A stretch of 64,000 nt of DNA, taken from positions 157,657 through 221,656 of the forward strand of contig NZ_LIUQ01000004.1 in the NCBI RefSeq assembly GCF_001276715.1. The letters are read 5' to 3'. Of this stretch, positions 48,023 to 58,531 are shown piece after piece. Positions within the stretch are counted from its first letter, which is position 1; each line of letters begins with the position of its first letter. The notes under the pieces were generated by a model, which had not been told where the DNA came from, made no database searches, and worked only from the letters and a program-made list of their open reading frames with translations. The position numbers and the translations under genes are program-made. This DNA comes from Planktothricoides sp. SR001 (lineage in GTDB: Bacteria; Cyanobacteriota; Cyanobacteriia; Cyanobacteriales; Laspinemataceae).

Positions 48023-48976
48023 ATGCAAAACTATGAATTTAATACTATTTTAGAGCAAATTTGCCAGAGAGTTTTATCACTACCTAAAGGCGATCGCTTC
48101 ATCAAATCTTTACAGCAAAATCAAGACTATATTGTGCTTTTAGATCATCAGGAAATCGGCGCAATTAAGGCTATTTCTGCCTGTTATGGTGAAGCTCCTC
48201 AAAATTGGCAAGGTGAACCGATTTCAACTCGGTTTAAAGATTATCTTCAGCAAGTTATTCAACCCCAAATTGACCAGGGAGAAATTACTGATGGTCGTAA
48301 TCCAGGGGATTATGATGAGCGTAAATTGCGATGGTCAGGGGCCGGAGTTACAGGCCATTGGTTTGTTGAAAATCAAGTTTTATTTTTAGAAACGGGGCCA
48401 ACGACTTACCCCCGTTACGCTCAGGATTTACATCGCAGTAAAACCGATGCTTTGAAATTAATGCTTAAAGGACTACAAAATTATCAAGATCCCTACGCCT
48501 ATTTTGCTAAGGCGATCGCTGTAACTGTTGTTCCCATTTCTCAAGAGGGTTATGTTTATATTGGAGAGCGATCGGGCAATGTGGATAATCCGGGTTTACT
48601 CAATTTTGTTGCCGGTTTAGCGACCTTTAGAGAAGACCTAGCAAAAGTTAATTTTTATGCAGATGCTCAACAGGAATTAGCGGAAGAAGTCGGGATTCAT
48701 TCAACCTTAAATCCTGAGAATACCAAATTAATTGGAATTGCGGGTAATCCCTTTACCAGTGAAACTGACCTAGTTTTTGTCACTCAAACTGGGCAACCTG
48801 ATAGCTATTTTCAAACCGTTGCTCTGAGCGAACATTTGCGATTAGTCCCTCTCCATAATCAAGATGAAGTCAATCAACTACTTCATCGGGGAATGTTACC
48901 ACAATGTTCGTCCCAAAAGGCAGTTGCCTACGGTTCGAGAATGGCATTAGAATATCTCGCTAAATATCATTTTTGA
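48023..48976 (+). CDS. Nudix-like hydrolase of 317 residues
   Basis: The C-terminal half contains GYVYIGERSGNV, then AGLATF, then AQQELAEEVGI, which fits the end of a Nudix box (RExxEExGx) with Gln in place of Arg. The preceding Gly of the box is more distant than usual because of an insertion (REDLAKVNFYAD). The N-terminal 150 residues are not a domain I can name (WSGAGVTGHWFVENQVLFLE). Nudix proteins hydrolyse nucleoside diphosphates linked to other groups, for example NDP-sugars, which would suit the neighbouring aminotransferase gene 36 bases upstream. Confidence 0.72.
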   Translation: MQNYEFNTILEQICQRVLSLPKGDRFIKSLQQNQDYIVLLDHQEIGAIKAISACYGEAPQNWQGEPISTRFKDYLQQVIQPQIDQGEITDGRNPGDYDERKLRWSGAGVTGHWFVENQVLFLETGPTTYPRYAQDLHRSKTDALKLMLKGLQNYQDPYAYFAKAIAVTVVPISQEGYVYIGERSGNVDNPGLLNFVAGLATFREDLAKVNFYADAQQELAEEVGIHSTLNPENTKLIGIAGNPFTSETDLVFVTQTGQPDSYFQTVALSEHLRLVPLHNQDEVNQLLHRGMLPQCSSQKAVAYGSRMALEYLAKYHF

Positions 48977-49456
48977 GTCTTAAACTTAGGCTTGAAGCCT
49001 CATCTTGATGATAATTACCAAGTGGAACAGGTATCACCTGCCCATCTCATCAATATATTTGGCTACGAATTCAAATGGAACCCAACGGATGGCATGGGTA
49101 AATATACAGGTGACATTAATTTTTGGCTGTGCTGTCATCATCGTTAGTGAAGTCGTTGTTTTTGTACGGGCAATTTATTTGGTATGGTAGATCGTACCAA
49201 AAAATGTACAACCGACTTTGTAGGAGCGTGATCTTGACCGCATTCAATCCCAGCTTATAACCATCGAACTTCTGCGGTCTATGCGCGGCGCGCCGGCTGC
49301 GCCAACGCCCCTACCTACCGATATATTTGCCAATTCGGGATGCTTCCACGGACAGTAAGCCTGAGAAAAAATGTCTGTTGGAACGAAGGATATGCCATAA
49401 TAGACTTCCATGTAATCTAAATCATTTTCCATTGTTTTTACTTACTCATACCAGAA
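48977..49456. other. Spacer with a possible gene remnant
   Basis: From 48989 to 49147 a frame of 52 codons without a start reads as ordinary protein (VEQVSPAHLINIFGYEFKW, then NPTDGMGKYTGDINFWLCCH). It may be the end of a deleted gene. I cannot identify it. Near 49280-49310 a GCGGCGCGCCGGCTGCGCC stretch is markedly GC-rich. No other feature is visible. Confidence 0.35.
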
Positions 49457-51097
49457 ATGTCTCATTCTCCTTGGTGGAAGTCTTCTGTTATTTATCAAAC
49501 TTATCTACGCAGTTTTCAGGACTCAAATGGTGACGGCATCGGAGATATCCCCGGCATTATCCAGAGACTCGATTATTTAGAATGGCTGGGGATAGATGCC
49601 ATTTGGGTGACACCATTCTATCCTTCTCCTATGGCCGATTTTGGTTATGATGTTAGCGATCATAAGAATGTTGATCCTATCTTTGGCAACCTTTCAGAAC
49701 TAGATACCTTGATCCGATCTTGCCATGAGCGCAATCTCAAGATTGTGATTGACTTTGTGGCTGCCCATACTTCTGATCGCCATTCATGGTTTATTGAATC
49801 CCGCAGTTCTCGGACTAATCCCAAGCGAGATTGGTATATATGGAAAGATCCAGGGCCAAACGGTGAATTTCCTAATAATTGGCTTGGACGTTTTGACGGA
49901 CTTTCGGCTTGGGAATGGGATGAACAAACAGAACAATATTATTTACACTCTTTTTTGAAGGAGCAACCCGATCTGAATTGGCGTAGTTCTGGTGCTAAAC
50001 AAGCCATGTTAGATGTCCTCCATTTTTGGCTACAGCGAGGGGTTGATGGTATCCGCGTTGATGCGGCTTATCGTGCCTTCAAAGATTCGCAGTTTCGAGA
50101 TAATCCCGTGAATCCCAACTGGCATCCTGGCATGGAACCATCCGATCGCTTGATTGAAGTTTTTAGCAAGAACATACCAGAAATTCACGATTTTAATCGC
50201 CTGCTACGAAGGCTTGTCGATCAGTATGGCGATCGCGTTTTGATTGGTGAACTATATAAATCCCTAGAAGAAATTATTAAGCACTATGGAGCCAATGATG
50301 AACTGCATTTACCCCTCAATTCAGAATTGATGTCCTCTGACTTTCAATGGAGTGCCGAATCCGCCAGAGAAACTGTTGAGCGTTACGAGAGATTACTGCC
50401 AGTCGGTGCATGGCCAAATTGGTCCTTGGGCAATCATGATAAGCATCGCGTCGCTAGCAGAATTGGACTTGCTCAAGCCAAAATCGGCATGATGCTATTG
50501 CTTACTCTTCGGGGTACACCAACGATTTACTACGGAGATGAACTGGGTATGGAAGATGGCTGGATTCCCTCCGAGCATATCCAAGATCCTTGGGAAATAA
50601 AAGCTCCGGGTATTGGGGTGGGGCGCGATCCTGAACGCACTCCGATGCTCTGGGATAACTCGGCTAATGGGGGTTTTTGTGGGGAATCAGTCCAGCCTTG
50701 GCTACCGATCACCCATGACTACAGCAGTATCAATGTCAAGGCACAGAAGCATAACTCCCGATCATTTCTGGCACTGACGCGATCGCTGTTACGCTTACGT
50801 CGGCAACAATCCGCCCTGCAACTTGGTGAATACCTTTCTTTATATTCACCTCCAGAGCTTTTCTGCTACCAACGCTTTAACGAGACATCAGATATCATTG
50901 TAGCTTTAAACTTCAGTTCTCAATACCAGGAATGGATATTACCGACAGACTTTCGTAACCAGTCAACAGTTCTCCTTTCTACATTCATGGATCGGCAGGG
51001 GGGACAATTGGGAAACACTGTTGATCTACGAGGAAATGAAGGTCTAATTATCCAGCATATCGATCCATCATCATCACCTCACGCTAACGGGAGATAA
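49457..51097 (+). CDS. GH13 alpha-glucosidase / trehalose-synthase-like enzyme
   Basis: This 546-residue protein has the glycoside hydrolase family 13 barrel: VIYQTYLRSFQDSNGDGIGD at the N-terminus, GIDAIWVTPFYPSP, and VDFVAAHTSDRHSWF. The catalytic triad is Asp202 (GIRVDAAY), Glu265 (LIGELY) and Asp328 (GNHDKHR). It lacks a signal peptide, so it acts in the cytoplasm. The family includes oligo-1,6-glucosidase, alpha-glucosidase, sucrose isomerase and trehalose synthase; motif choice does not separate them here. Its place next to glycan genes might reflect carbon supply, or glucosylation by transfer. Confidence 0.93.
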   Translation: MSHSPWWKSSVIYQTYLRSFQDSNGDGIGDIPGIIQRLDYLEWLGIDAIWVTPFYPSPMADFGYDVSDHKNVDPIFGNLSELDTLIRSCHERNLKIVIDFVAAHTSDRHSWFIESRSSRTNPKRDWYIWKDPGPNGEFPNNWLGRFDGLSAWEWDEQTEQYYLHSFLKEQPDLNWRSSGAKQAMLDVLHFWLQRGVDGIRVDAAYRAFKDSQFRDNPVNPNWHPGMEPSDRLIEVFSKNIPEIHDFNRLLRRLVDQYGDRVLIGELYKSLEEIIKHYGANDELHLPLNSELMSSDFQWSAESARETVERYERLLPVGAWPNWSLGNHDKHRVASRIGLAQAKIGMMLLLTLRGTPTIYYGDELGMEDGWIPSEHIQDPWEIKAPGIGVGRDPERTPMLWDNSANGGFCGESVQPWLPITHDYSSINVKAQKHNSRSFLALTRSLLRLRRQQSALQLGEYLSLYSPPELFCYQRFNETSDIIVALNFSSQYQEWILPTDFRNQSTVLLSTFMDRQGGQLGNTVDLRGNEGLIIQHIDPSSSPHANGR

Positions 51098-51168
51098 ATA
51101 TTAATGTATAATCACGAAAGCTTTGTAAAATCTATCTTATTGAACCCTTCCTAAACTTTACTATTGCC

Positions 51169-51900
51169 ATGACTACTGAACGCACAATCGTTTTCTCCAC
51201 CAAGCATCAAGTGACTATGATAGATCCAGTCACGCCCGATATTGATAAAGATCCCGTGTTTATGGATTTATATCAGCAGGTAATGCCTTACACCATGACG
51301 AGTAAAGAGGCCGTTTTTGCCCTTTATACATCAGTTAACTATGTACTTGATCGGAATATACCCGGTGATATTGTGGAATGCGGCGTTTGGAGAGGCGGAA
51401 GCTCTTTACTGGCAGCCTTAATTATGAAAGCCCGAAACATCCGCGATCGTAAACTATATCTATATGACACATTTCGGGGTATGCCAACCCCCACCGAATT
51501 TGATGTGGACAAACGGGGAAATACTGGCTTTGAAATGATGGAGAAATATGGGGATGAAATTGGCTGGTGTTACGCCTTATTAGATGACGTTAAAGCAGCT
51601 TTCTCCGCCTATAATTTTGATTTTGAAATTAATTTTATTGAAGGAGATGTTATCGAAACCTTGCCAAAAATCAAGCCAGAAACCATCTCAGTTTTGCGCT
51701 TAGATACCGATTGGTATGAATCCACCGCCCTAGAATTTGATCTACTCTATCCTCGACTCTCAACCGGAGGCGTTCTCATTGTTGATGACTATGGCTGTTG
51801 GGCAGGATCGCGCAAAGCCACGGATGATTATTTTAAGCAAGTACCCGGCCCCATGCTAACCCGCATTGATAAGGAAGTCCGTCTTGGCATCAAGATTTAG
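51169..51900 (+). CDS. TylF/MycF-type sugar O-methyltransferase
   Basis: The 243-residue protein has the hallmarks of the macrocin O-methyltransferase family: DIVECGVWRGGSSLLAALIM (SAM site), LYLYDTFRGMPTPTEFD, FIEGDVIETLPK, VLRLDTDWYESTALEFDLLY and GGVLIVDDYGCWAGSRKATDDYF, with the Asp residues that bind the metal. Members methylate sugar hydroxyls in macrolides, polysaccharides and other glycosides. It follows the GH13 gene by 71 bases on the same strand and supports a methylated-sugar product. Confidence 0.92.
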   Translation: MTTERTIVFSTKHQVTMIDPVTPDIDKDPVFMDLYQQVMPYTMTSKEAVFALYTSVNYVLDRNIPGDIVECGVWRGGSSLLAALIMKARNIRDRKLYLYDTFRGMPTPTEFDVDKRGNTGFEMMEKYGDEIGWCYALLDDVKAAFSAYNFDFEINFIEGDVIETLPKIKPETISVLRLDTDWYESTALEFDLLYPRLSTGGVLIVDDYGCWAGSRKATDDYFKQVPGPMLTRIDKEVRLGIKI

Positions 51901-51951
51901 AGCTTTCTTGCTCCTTACGAAGCGCGAATATTGATCTCAAAAAATCTATTC

Positions 51952-53622
51952 TTACTGAATTTTTTCGACTTGCCACAGTTCTATTCGTGGTTCGTCAATT
52001 AAATTGAGGGAATAGGTTTTATCTTCCTTAAATCGAGTAATCAAGTTGTTGCTATTGGCCATCATAATCGAATCATCAAACAAAAATATATTATCAGTTT
52101 CAGGCAAAAGTATTGGCAAATAACCATCCTCTATCATCAGTATGTTGGTACTCGAATCTAACATATGACTTAAGATTAGTAACTCGCCGATATTTGGCAT
52201 ATAATTGCTAGTTAAATATAAAGGTTTCTCAAATTTATTGATATATTTAGCCGTTGCGAGAACACCTTTATTGCCAATTTGTATCCACCAAGTATCAGCT
52301 TTAAATAAGGACACATCCGAGATCAGTCCAGCCACCAAAAATCCAATCATTACACATTGCCAAATTCTTTTATGCCAGCACTTCTCCGAGAAGATATAGA
52401 TACTTAAAGTATAAGCAACAGCAATTTGGAGACTAAGATATAAAGGCAACTGATATCGAAAAATAGTTGAGCGAACCCCCCCTAAAATCATATCTGGTAA
52501 CAGCAAGCTGATAGATGGTATCACTCCCCAAAAAATTAGGAACAAATAAATTTGATTTATCCCTTTTTTCAGAAGTACATAAAAGATATACAAGATTAAA
52601 AATAAGGAAAAAATACCAGATATAATGCTATAATTTATAGGCTCTATTTCCCAAAATGATTGATTTACACCAGGAGTATAACTACTAAAGTTAATATCAA
52701 AAAATATTCGAGATATCTGAGTCAGTAAAATCGCAATTAAATCAACAGGATTATCTAATTTGAAGAATGATACATGAGACGTAAGTTTTTTCGCTAGGCT
52801 GATATGAGTGATTAATACAACTATCCAGGGACTAAACATAAATAATGCTGCGATCGTTGCCAGCAGATAATTACCAAGCGTTTTGTTAAGGCGAAAGCGT
52901 TGTTGAAAAACTATGTAAATACCATGAGCTATTGCCACTAAAACGGTAAATAAGTGGGTATATAATCCAGCAACCAGGGTCAGGGAATAGATTGTCCAAT
53001 TCAATAATGTTTCCCTTCGGATATTCCTCAACAAAGCAGCACTGCTTACCAAAATTGTCACCATCCACAAACCATACTGGCGTGCATCTTGACCAAAGAA
53101 AATCTCCAAAGGAGAAATAGCCATTAGACCCATTGCGACCCACCCAACAACTGGAGACTCAAACAATTCTAAACACAGCCAATACACACTGGGAAATATC
53201 AACAGACTGATCACTGCTGATAAACTTCTCACTCCAGTGGCAGAATCCCCAAATAGTTGCGCCCACAATCTTGCCAATACATAATACAAAGGTGGATGCT
53301 GGGGATCGGATGTTATTAAATAGCGAACAGTATCATTAACACCTCGATCTGGGTTAATGTGTTGATATTTATCCAAAGCTACAATAGAAACTATGCCATT
53401 ATTAGAAACTTCTTGCCCCACTTCTGTGACAGTATGACCAGAAATCGCCAGGAAGGTAAAAGCTTCGTCAAACCAGATTGCTTTGTTATCTAAATGTCCA
53501 AAGCGAAAAAATATCCCTAGCCCAATCATAAAAATAACTGATATTTTTAACCAAATTGGTAGATTTTGTTTGTTTTTCAAAAAAAAGTTGTTCATTTCAT
53601 TTTCTGAGGGTGATATCTTCAT
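51952..53622 (-). CDS. GT39/PMT-type membrane glycosyltransferase
   Basis: The 556-residue protein begins with a hydrophobic segment (residues 22-40) followed by IWFDEAFTFL, the conserved Asp-Glu in the first periplasmic loop of ArnT/PMT-like transferases that use a lipid-linked sugar. About ten more hydrophobic segments follow, for example SLLIFPSVYWLCLELF and LLILYIFYVLLKKGINQIYL. The C-terminal 100 residues are soluble and extracytoplasmic. It would transfer sugars to proteins or lipids on the outside of the membrane. It converges on the TylF-type gene (51 bases). Confidence 0.9.
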   Translation of the reverse strand: MKISPSENEMNNFFLKNKQNLPIWLKISVIFMIGLGIFFRFGHLDNKAIWFDEAFTFLAISGHTVTEVGQEVSNNGIVSIVALDKYQHINPDRGVNDTVRYLITSDPQHPPLYYVLARLWAQLFGDSATGVRSLSAVISLLIFPSVYWLCLELFESPVVGWVAMGLMAISPLEIFFGQDARQYGLWMVTILVSSAALLRNIRRETLLNWTIYSLTLVAGLYTHLFTVLVAIAHGIYIVFQQRFRLNKTLGNYLLATIAALFMFSPWIVVLITHISLAKKLTSHVSFFKLDNPVDLIAILLTQISRIFFDINFSSYTPGVNQSFWEIEPINYSIISGIFSLFLILYIFYVLLKKGINQIYLFLIFWGVIPSISLLLPDMILGGVRSTIFRYQLPLYLSLQIAVAYTLSIYIFSEKCWHKRIWQCVMIGFLVAGLISDVSLFKADTWWIQIGNKGVLATAKYINKFEKPLYLTSNYMPNIGELLILSHMLDSSTNILMIEDGYLPILLPETDNIFLFDDSIMMANSNNLITRFKEDKTYSLNLIDEPRIELWQVEKIQ

Positions 53623-53800
53623 AATTAACCGCCGCTGTTTTTAGAAAGCGATATATAAAGTCGTATTGAAGCAATGTAACCCTCCTCGGATATCTACTTA
53701 AGGACACCGATCGGAATTTTTGGGAAAGATCCACATTGGTACTAATCGGAGTTTATTGGTATAATTTGGACTTCGCTGCTATCTGCCTTTTTGATAGGCT

Positions 53801-55009
53801 CTAAATTTTTGTTGTCTTTTGAAGCTCATGCACATAAAATTCTTCCAGACGTTGTATGTGATTCTTGATGTCATATTGTTGGGCGCACTGAAAAGCATTG
53901 TTAATGATCTTTTCTCTGAGGGAAGAATCACTTAAAAGTTCTATTATTCCCTGAGCAATTTGGTCACTATTCTTGTAATCAACAACCCAGGCATTTTCTT
54001 GATGAACCCCATGGTCTAAAGCACATCCGGCCAGCGTAATCACAGATGGAACTCTTGACAGCATTGCTTCTACATAGACTAAGCCAAATGTCTCCTGATA
54101 GGGATGAATGGGTACATGAACAAACACATCAAATAATCTAAACAGGGCAAAGAGATCCTCCTCAAATGGGATTTCAATATAGCTATGCTCAGGTAATTCT
54201 GACAACTTATCTGTGATGCTAATAATATCCTGGTATTGAGGTGCAACGATGTTGTCTTCATGGGCATTACGCATCTTTTCCTCTAGATCGACACGATTTG
54301 TATGTGTCCCTGAAAGAACTAAAATTGCATTGGGATAAGTTTCGAGAACCTTCTTGTGTGCTTCAATAAGGTATTCAACTCCTTTTGACTTGACATATCT
54401 CGAAGCAGCACCAATAACAGGGCCATTATGTTTTGGTAGATATTTAGATCGCAATTTCTCAATGCGAAAATAATCTACATTCTCAAATTCATTAATATCA
54501 AATCCCAATGGTAGAAGCGTGATTTTATGCTCCGGGACACCATCTTCTATCATGCCATGCTTGCATGAATTGCTTGCACCAATAATATTGGTTGCACAAT
54601 CCCATATTAAGCGGTGCTTGCTTGGTGCATGGCGTGTATAGTATTTAATCGAAGGATGTTCCCTGTAGAAAATTCGCACTGGAACATGGGCATAGTAAGC
54701 AGCTTGCATTCCAGCCAAGCTTCCCGCAAACCAATGAGTCTGAACAATATCGGTTTTATTCTTGATCAAGTGTTCATAGATAAATTTAACAACCTCTGGA
54801 GTATTGCTGTAATCTCTATAGGATGTGACAGTATAAGAGATATTAAGCTCATTTAAAAATGAAATAATCGGGTCATCTTCATTGAGAATCACATAGTCAA
54901 TTGCGAACCGACTCTTGTCGATGTATTTGGCGACTAATTCAAAGAAAACCCAACGAATATGGTGGGTAAATATGTAGGTAACTTTAATCTTCTGCTGCAT
55001 TGTAACCAT
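53801..55009 (-). CDS. GT4-family glycosyltransferase
   Basis: With the ATG at 55009 the protein has 402 residues; a TTG at 55027 is possible but weaker. The GT-B fold motifs are an N-terminal VTYIFTHHIRWVFFELVAKYI, a central GAASRYVKSKGVEYLIEAH, and the C-terminal ETFGLVYVEAM with the E-x7-E pattern that holds the nucleotide sugar. No membrane segment is present, so it works on the cytoplasmic face. It starts inside the 3' end of the acyltransferase gene (26-base overlap), so the two are translationally coupled. Confidence 0.92.
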   Translation of the reverse strand: MVTMQQKIKVTYIFTHHIRWVFFELVAKYIDKSRFAIDYVILNEDDPIISFLNELNISYTVTSYRDYSNTPEVVKFIYEHLIKNKTDIVQTHWFAGSLAGMQAAYYAHVPVRIFYREHPSIKYYTRHAPSKHRLIWDCATNIIGASNSCKHGMIEDGVPEHKITLLPLGFDINEFENVDYFRIEKLRSKYLPKHNGPVIGAASRYVKSKGVEYLIEAHKKVLETYPNAILVLSGTHTNRVDLEEKMRNAHEDNIVAPQYQDIISITDKLSELPEHSYIEIPFEEDLFALFRLFDVFVHVPIHPYQETFGLVYVEAMLSRVPSVITLAGCALDHGVHQENAWVVDYKNSDQIAQGIIELLSDSSLREKIINNAFQCAQQYDIKNHIQRLEEFYVHELQKTTKI

Positions 55010-56162
55010 AACTAAAAAAACTAACAATAGATTCAGATAATTTATGAGAAATCATTAGACCCGGTTGCTCAACAAAAATGTAAAAAACATTAGCCATCAT
55101 ATATGTGAACAAGATGACAATAGAACAAGCCAAGACAGCAGCACCATTATAATCTATGAAGCTATAAGCTTTGCTAAAAGCAAAAACTCCAATAGTAGAG
55201 ATAATAGGCAAATGAATTAGATACACAGAGAAAGATAGTTTTCCCATAACAATGAACATTCTCTTACTGAAGAGGTCACTCAACCTCTCATTTAAGATAA
55301 TTGAGTAAACAACAAGTATGCCAGACAAAAAATTGCATATTGTATATGTTTTATTGCCCAAGATGAATATTAGCCATGAATAGGAGAAACTGTCGTTGTG
55401 TGCTCCAGCTAAATATATACCTATTAAAAAAATAGCTATTGAAAGTCCTGGTACAATCCTTATTTTAGCACAGTAGAGTAGCTGCCCAGCCATAAATGCT
55501 ATTAATCCCAATCCGATTTGTTCATTAGTGAACAAAGCCATGCCAGTTAAACATATAATGAGACCCGAATGCAGTACGAATAATCCTCTAATGTTGAACA
55601 AATTAAACTTCTCTAAAAAGCACAAACCAAAAATAAAAAAAGATCCAATTAGCTCAATATGTATAGTCCACAGCACAGGATTATATGCACTTTTCCCAAT
55701 GATGAAACTTTCAATCACTCCGTTGTAAACAGCACCAATAAAAGTATAGTTAAAGTCACCATATTCTCTAATCCAATCAGTAAGCATTGTTTTACAAGAT
55801 AAAAATGGAGTATTAAATGCTACATAAGCAAGGACACATGAAATAGTCGCGGGAATCATTAATCTAGGGTATCTTTTTAAGAACATAACAGCAAATTCAT
55901 AGAAGTTTTTTTTCGAGGCAACATGAGTTAAAATATAACCACTCAAGACAAAAAATACATAAACGGCAAATGTTCCTGAATAACTAAAAGCAAATGGGGA
56001 ATTATGTAAAATATTTTGGATGTAATATTGTGAATCTGGAGAAACCTCAAAGGAATGAAGGTAGGGAAAAAAAGTTAAGCTTAAATGAGAAAGAAGGACG
56101 ATAAATGCTGCTACCCCTCTAGTGCCTTCTATTGAACCAATTTTAGTACCACTTGTTATCAT
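54984..56162 (-). CDS. Acyltransferase 3 family membrane protein
   Basis: The 392-residue protein has the pattern IEGTRGVAAFIVLLSHLSL with the conserved Arg and catalytic His, then AVYVFFVLSGYILTHVA, and about ten hydrophobic segments. These enzymes acylate sugars of surface polysaccharides, O-antigens, peptidoglycan or secondary metabolites from the cytoplasmic side. Base composition is AT-rich, with few HIP1 sites over its 1.2 kb compared with flanking housekeeping genes, which suits an acquired gene. The following glycosyltransferase overlaps its 3' end. Confidence 0.93.
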   Translation of the reverse strand: MITSGTKIGSIEGTRGVAAFIVLLSHLSLTFFPYLHSFEVSPDSQYYIQNILHNSPFAFSYSGTFAVYVFFVLSGYILTHVASKKNFYEFAVMFLKRYPRLMIPATISCVLAYVAFNTPFLSCKTMLTDWIREYGDFNYTFIGAVYNGVIESFIIGKSAYNPVLWTIHIELIGSFFIFGLCFLEKFNLFNIRGLFVLHSGLIICLTGMALFTNEQIGLGLIAFMAGQLLYCAKIRIVPGLSIAIFLIGIYLAGAHNDSFSYSWLIFILGNKTYTICNFLSGILVVYSIILNERLSDLFSKRMFIVMGKLSFSVYLIHLPIISTIGVFAFSKAYSFIDYNGAAVLACSIVILFTYMMANVFYIFVEQPGLMISHKLSESIVSFFSYGYNAAED

Positions 56163-56361
56163 CTTACTTACTTTCCTGCTTTATTTTCACAAATAACTGC
56201 AAATGTTGAATTATATATAGGAATCGGCGAAAATTTGACTGGCAGCATAAAATCATATGTCTGTTCTAATTGCTGTTATGCTCATAGCATCAGATACACA
56301 ATAGTCTCAATCTCTTAAAAGTGCTAACATTGACTCAGTAATTTTTGCAAGATCACCAAAA

Positions 56362-56500
56362 ATGAAACTGATTATCAGCCGTCATGGTGAATGTGAGTGG
56401 AATATACAGGATAGGGCTATGAGTCAATGGGATTGTCCTTTGACACCCAAAGGAATCCGACAAGCTTATGCCCTGGGTGATAGGTTGCGTCGTCTATGGG
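56362..56500 (+). pseudogene. Truncated duplicate of the histidine phosphatase gene
   Basis: The first 46 codons (MKLIISRHGECEWNIQDRAM up to ALGDRLRRL) are a close copy of the gene at 58532. Similarity extends about 40 bases upstream of the start (AGTGCTAA, TCAGTAATTTT). It ends at CGTCGTCT, after which an unrelated sequence supplies 20 more codons and a stop at 56562. The catalytic second half is missing, so the product cannot be an active phosphatase. Together with the intact copy it flanks the MATE gene as a direct repeat. Confidence 0.88.
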
Positions 56501-56562
56501 TAAGTTGCCATGAAGCGATAAGCGCAGTGTATCGACTTGGGGACTACCTGCATCGCAAATAG

Positions 56563-57054
56563 TCAGGAATACGGGTTCTTTTGTCATACTCAAATCGGAT
56601 ATTTTTTTCATAAAATTGAAAATTTGCTTTTACCATATATATCACTTTCTTGAAAAATTGGCAAGCTAGACAACTAGGGGTACTTAGACCACAAAAAACA
56701 GGAAAAAAGGGCTAAAAGCATTTTTTAGTATGGGTTTTACCTCGAAAATAGTTACATCGGCGCTTGTATGGGTTTCAGGTCATTTTACCCCCTTTGACGT
56801 ATTTTTCTTGCCGAAGCTTGGGTTTTAACCCTATTAAGGGCGAAAATTTTTTTAAGTCCCGCAAGGATAACTAATTTTCTGCTAAACTAATCATTGCTAG
56901 GCTATAATAAACCGTCAGGAGTTATGAAAGCGGTAGGGGTAGCGCCAGAGTGCCTACCCCGATCTCACTGGGCAACCACGGGGGATTGCCCCTACCTTAA
57001 TCTACAACTCATTTAGACGCGCTATATCTGACATTTTTTCAAGGAAATCTAACA
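56563..57054. other. Spacer upstream of the MATE gene
   Basis: About 490 bases without a supported gene. An open stretch on the minus strand (56611 to about 56505, MTKEPVFLTICDAGSPQVDT) could be the N-terminal remnant of a lost gene. GGTAGGGGTAGCG and GGGGATTGCCCCTACC repeats lie near 56933-56996. Confidence 0.4.
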
Positions 57055-58401
57055 TTGTTTCAATACGACTTTCTCAATCGCTTTCTCAAAACTGCTACTG
57101 TTAACATAGTATCAAATATTACGATACCCCTGTCAGGAGCAATCAGTGTAGCTTTCCTAGGACACCTATCAAATATTAGTTATTTAGAGGGAGTCGCCTT
57201 GGGATCTATTGTGTTGAGTTTTCTCTACGAAAGTTGTTCTTTTATTAAGTCAGGAACAACTGTGATTACATCTCAAGCGGTTGGACGAAATGACCGAGAA
57301 GCAATACTCCTAGCCGGCATACAAAATGTTTTAATTGCTTTGGCCTTGGGGCTGCTTTTTTTGCTACTACAATACCCTTTGAAACAGTTAGGCTTTCTGT
57401 TGTTGAATGCGACGACTGAAGTAAAACTTGCCAGTATTGCTTATTTTAATACCGGAATTTGGGGGGCTCCAGCAGTTTTAAGCAACTTAGCATTAATTGG
57501 GTGGTTGCTTGGGCGCGAACAAAATCACAAAGTTCTTTTACTCACCATTGTTGGGAATGTGAGTAATGTTGCACTAAATTATCTTTACATTGTCCTTTGG
57601 GATTGGTCAAGTATGGGAGCCGGATTGTCCCAAGCTATTAGTCAATATCTAACCTTATTGCTAGGAATTTTGATGATTAGTTGTGAAGTTTCCTTAAAAG
57701 AAGTCGGTGCTTTAATGGAAAAATATTTTGATTTTTCTGTTTTCAGAACTACTCTTGATTTAAATCGCAATTTATCGGTTAGGGCTGTAGTTATCGTATC
57801 TATTTTTGTCCTTTTCAATGCTTTTAGTGCCACGAGAGAGATTGATATGCTGGCGGAAAATGTTTTACTCCTTCAAATAGTAGCAATCAGTATGTATATG
57901 TGTGATGGTGTAGAATATGCTACTGTATCTTTAATCGGTCAATTTGAAGGGCAAGGAGCCAGTCATAAATTTATACCTCTTTTGCAAATTGCTCTAGCCA
58001 CTAATCTTGTGATTGCTTTAATTATTAGTTTGGTTGCTGGCTTTTTTCCTGCTCCTATCATTCATCTGTTTACTAACCATTCTGAATTGATAGACACGAC
58101 TAAAACTTATCTTCCCTGGACATTTATTGTTATCATCGGTTCTAGTGTTGCTTATATTCTGGATGGATATTGTTCAGGTTTGGGAGAAGGAGTTGCTATT
58201 CGCAATACTTATTTGGTTAGTGGCTTGCTGGGACTTATCTTTCTCTCTTTAGCAACCTTTTATTTTCATAGTAATCATTTTTTATGGTTAGCTTTATTTA
58301 TTTTTATGTTATGTTGTATTCTAATTCTGGGAATGCAGATACCGATGACATGGAGGGACTCCCCAATGTCAGAACAGAAAAAAGAGGCTGTTTCCAACTG
58401 A
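57055..58401 (+). CDS. MATE-family efflux transporter
   Basis: MATE proteins export drugs, sugars-containing metabolites or lipid precursors in exchange for H+ or Na+. The 448-residue chain has twelve hydrophobic segments in two halves. Family-typical motifs are IPLSGAISVAFLGHLSNISY, VTSQAVGRNDREA-like polar loops and GWLLGREQNHKVLLLTIVGN in the first half, and EYATVSLIGQFEGQGASHKF in the second. The start is a TTG at 57055 with AAGGAAA nine bases upstream. It is flanked by two copies of the histidine phosphatase 5' region, which suggests it entered or moved by recombination between them. Confidence 0.9.
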   Translation: MFQYDFLNRFLKTATVNIVSNITIPLSGAISVAFLGHLSNISYLEGVALGSIVLSFLYESCSFIKSGTTVITSQAVGRNDREAILLAGIQNVLIALALGLLFLLLQYPLKQLGFLLLNATTEVKLASIAYFNTGIWGAPAVLSNLALIGWLLGREQNHKVLLLTIVGNVSNVALNYLYIVLWDWSSMGAGLSQAISQYLTLLLGILMISCEVSLKEVGALMEKYFDFSVFRTTLDLNRNLSVRAVVIVSIFVLFNAFSATREIDMLAENVLLLQIVAISMYMCDGVEYATVSLIGQFEGQGASHKFIPLLQIALATNLVIALIISLVAGFFPAPIIHLFTNHSELIDTTKTYLPWTFIVIIGSSVAYILDGYCSGLGEGVAIRNTYLVSGLLGLIFLSLATFYFHSNHFLWLALFIFMLCCILILGMQIPMTWRDSPMSEQKKEAVSN

Positions 58402-58531
58402 TGAAATGTGATTTGTCAGTTCGGGAAAATTGCTCTACCGAACTTGTGGTGTAAGAAGGCTTTTTTCCCTAAAGCGCGAATCCCTTAAGAGTGCTAATAT
58501 TCCTTCAGTAATTTTCCCACGATAACAAAAC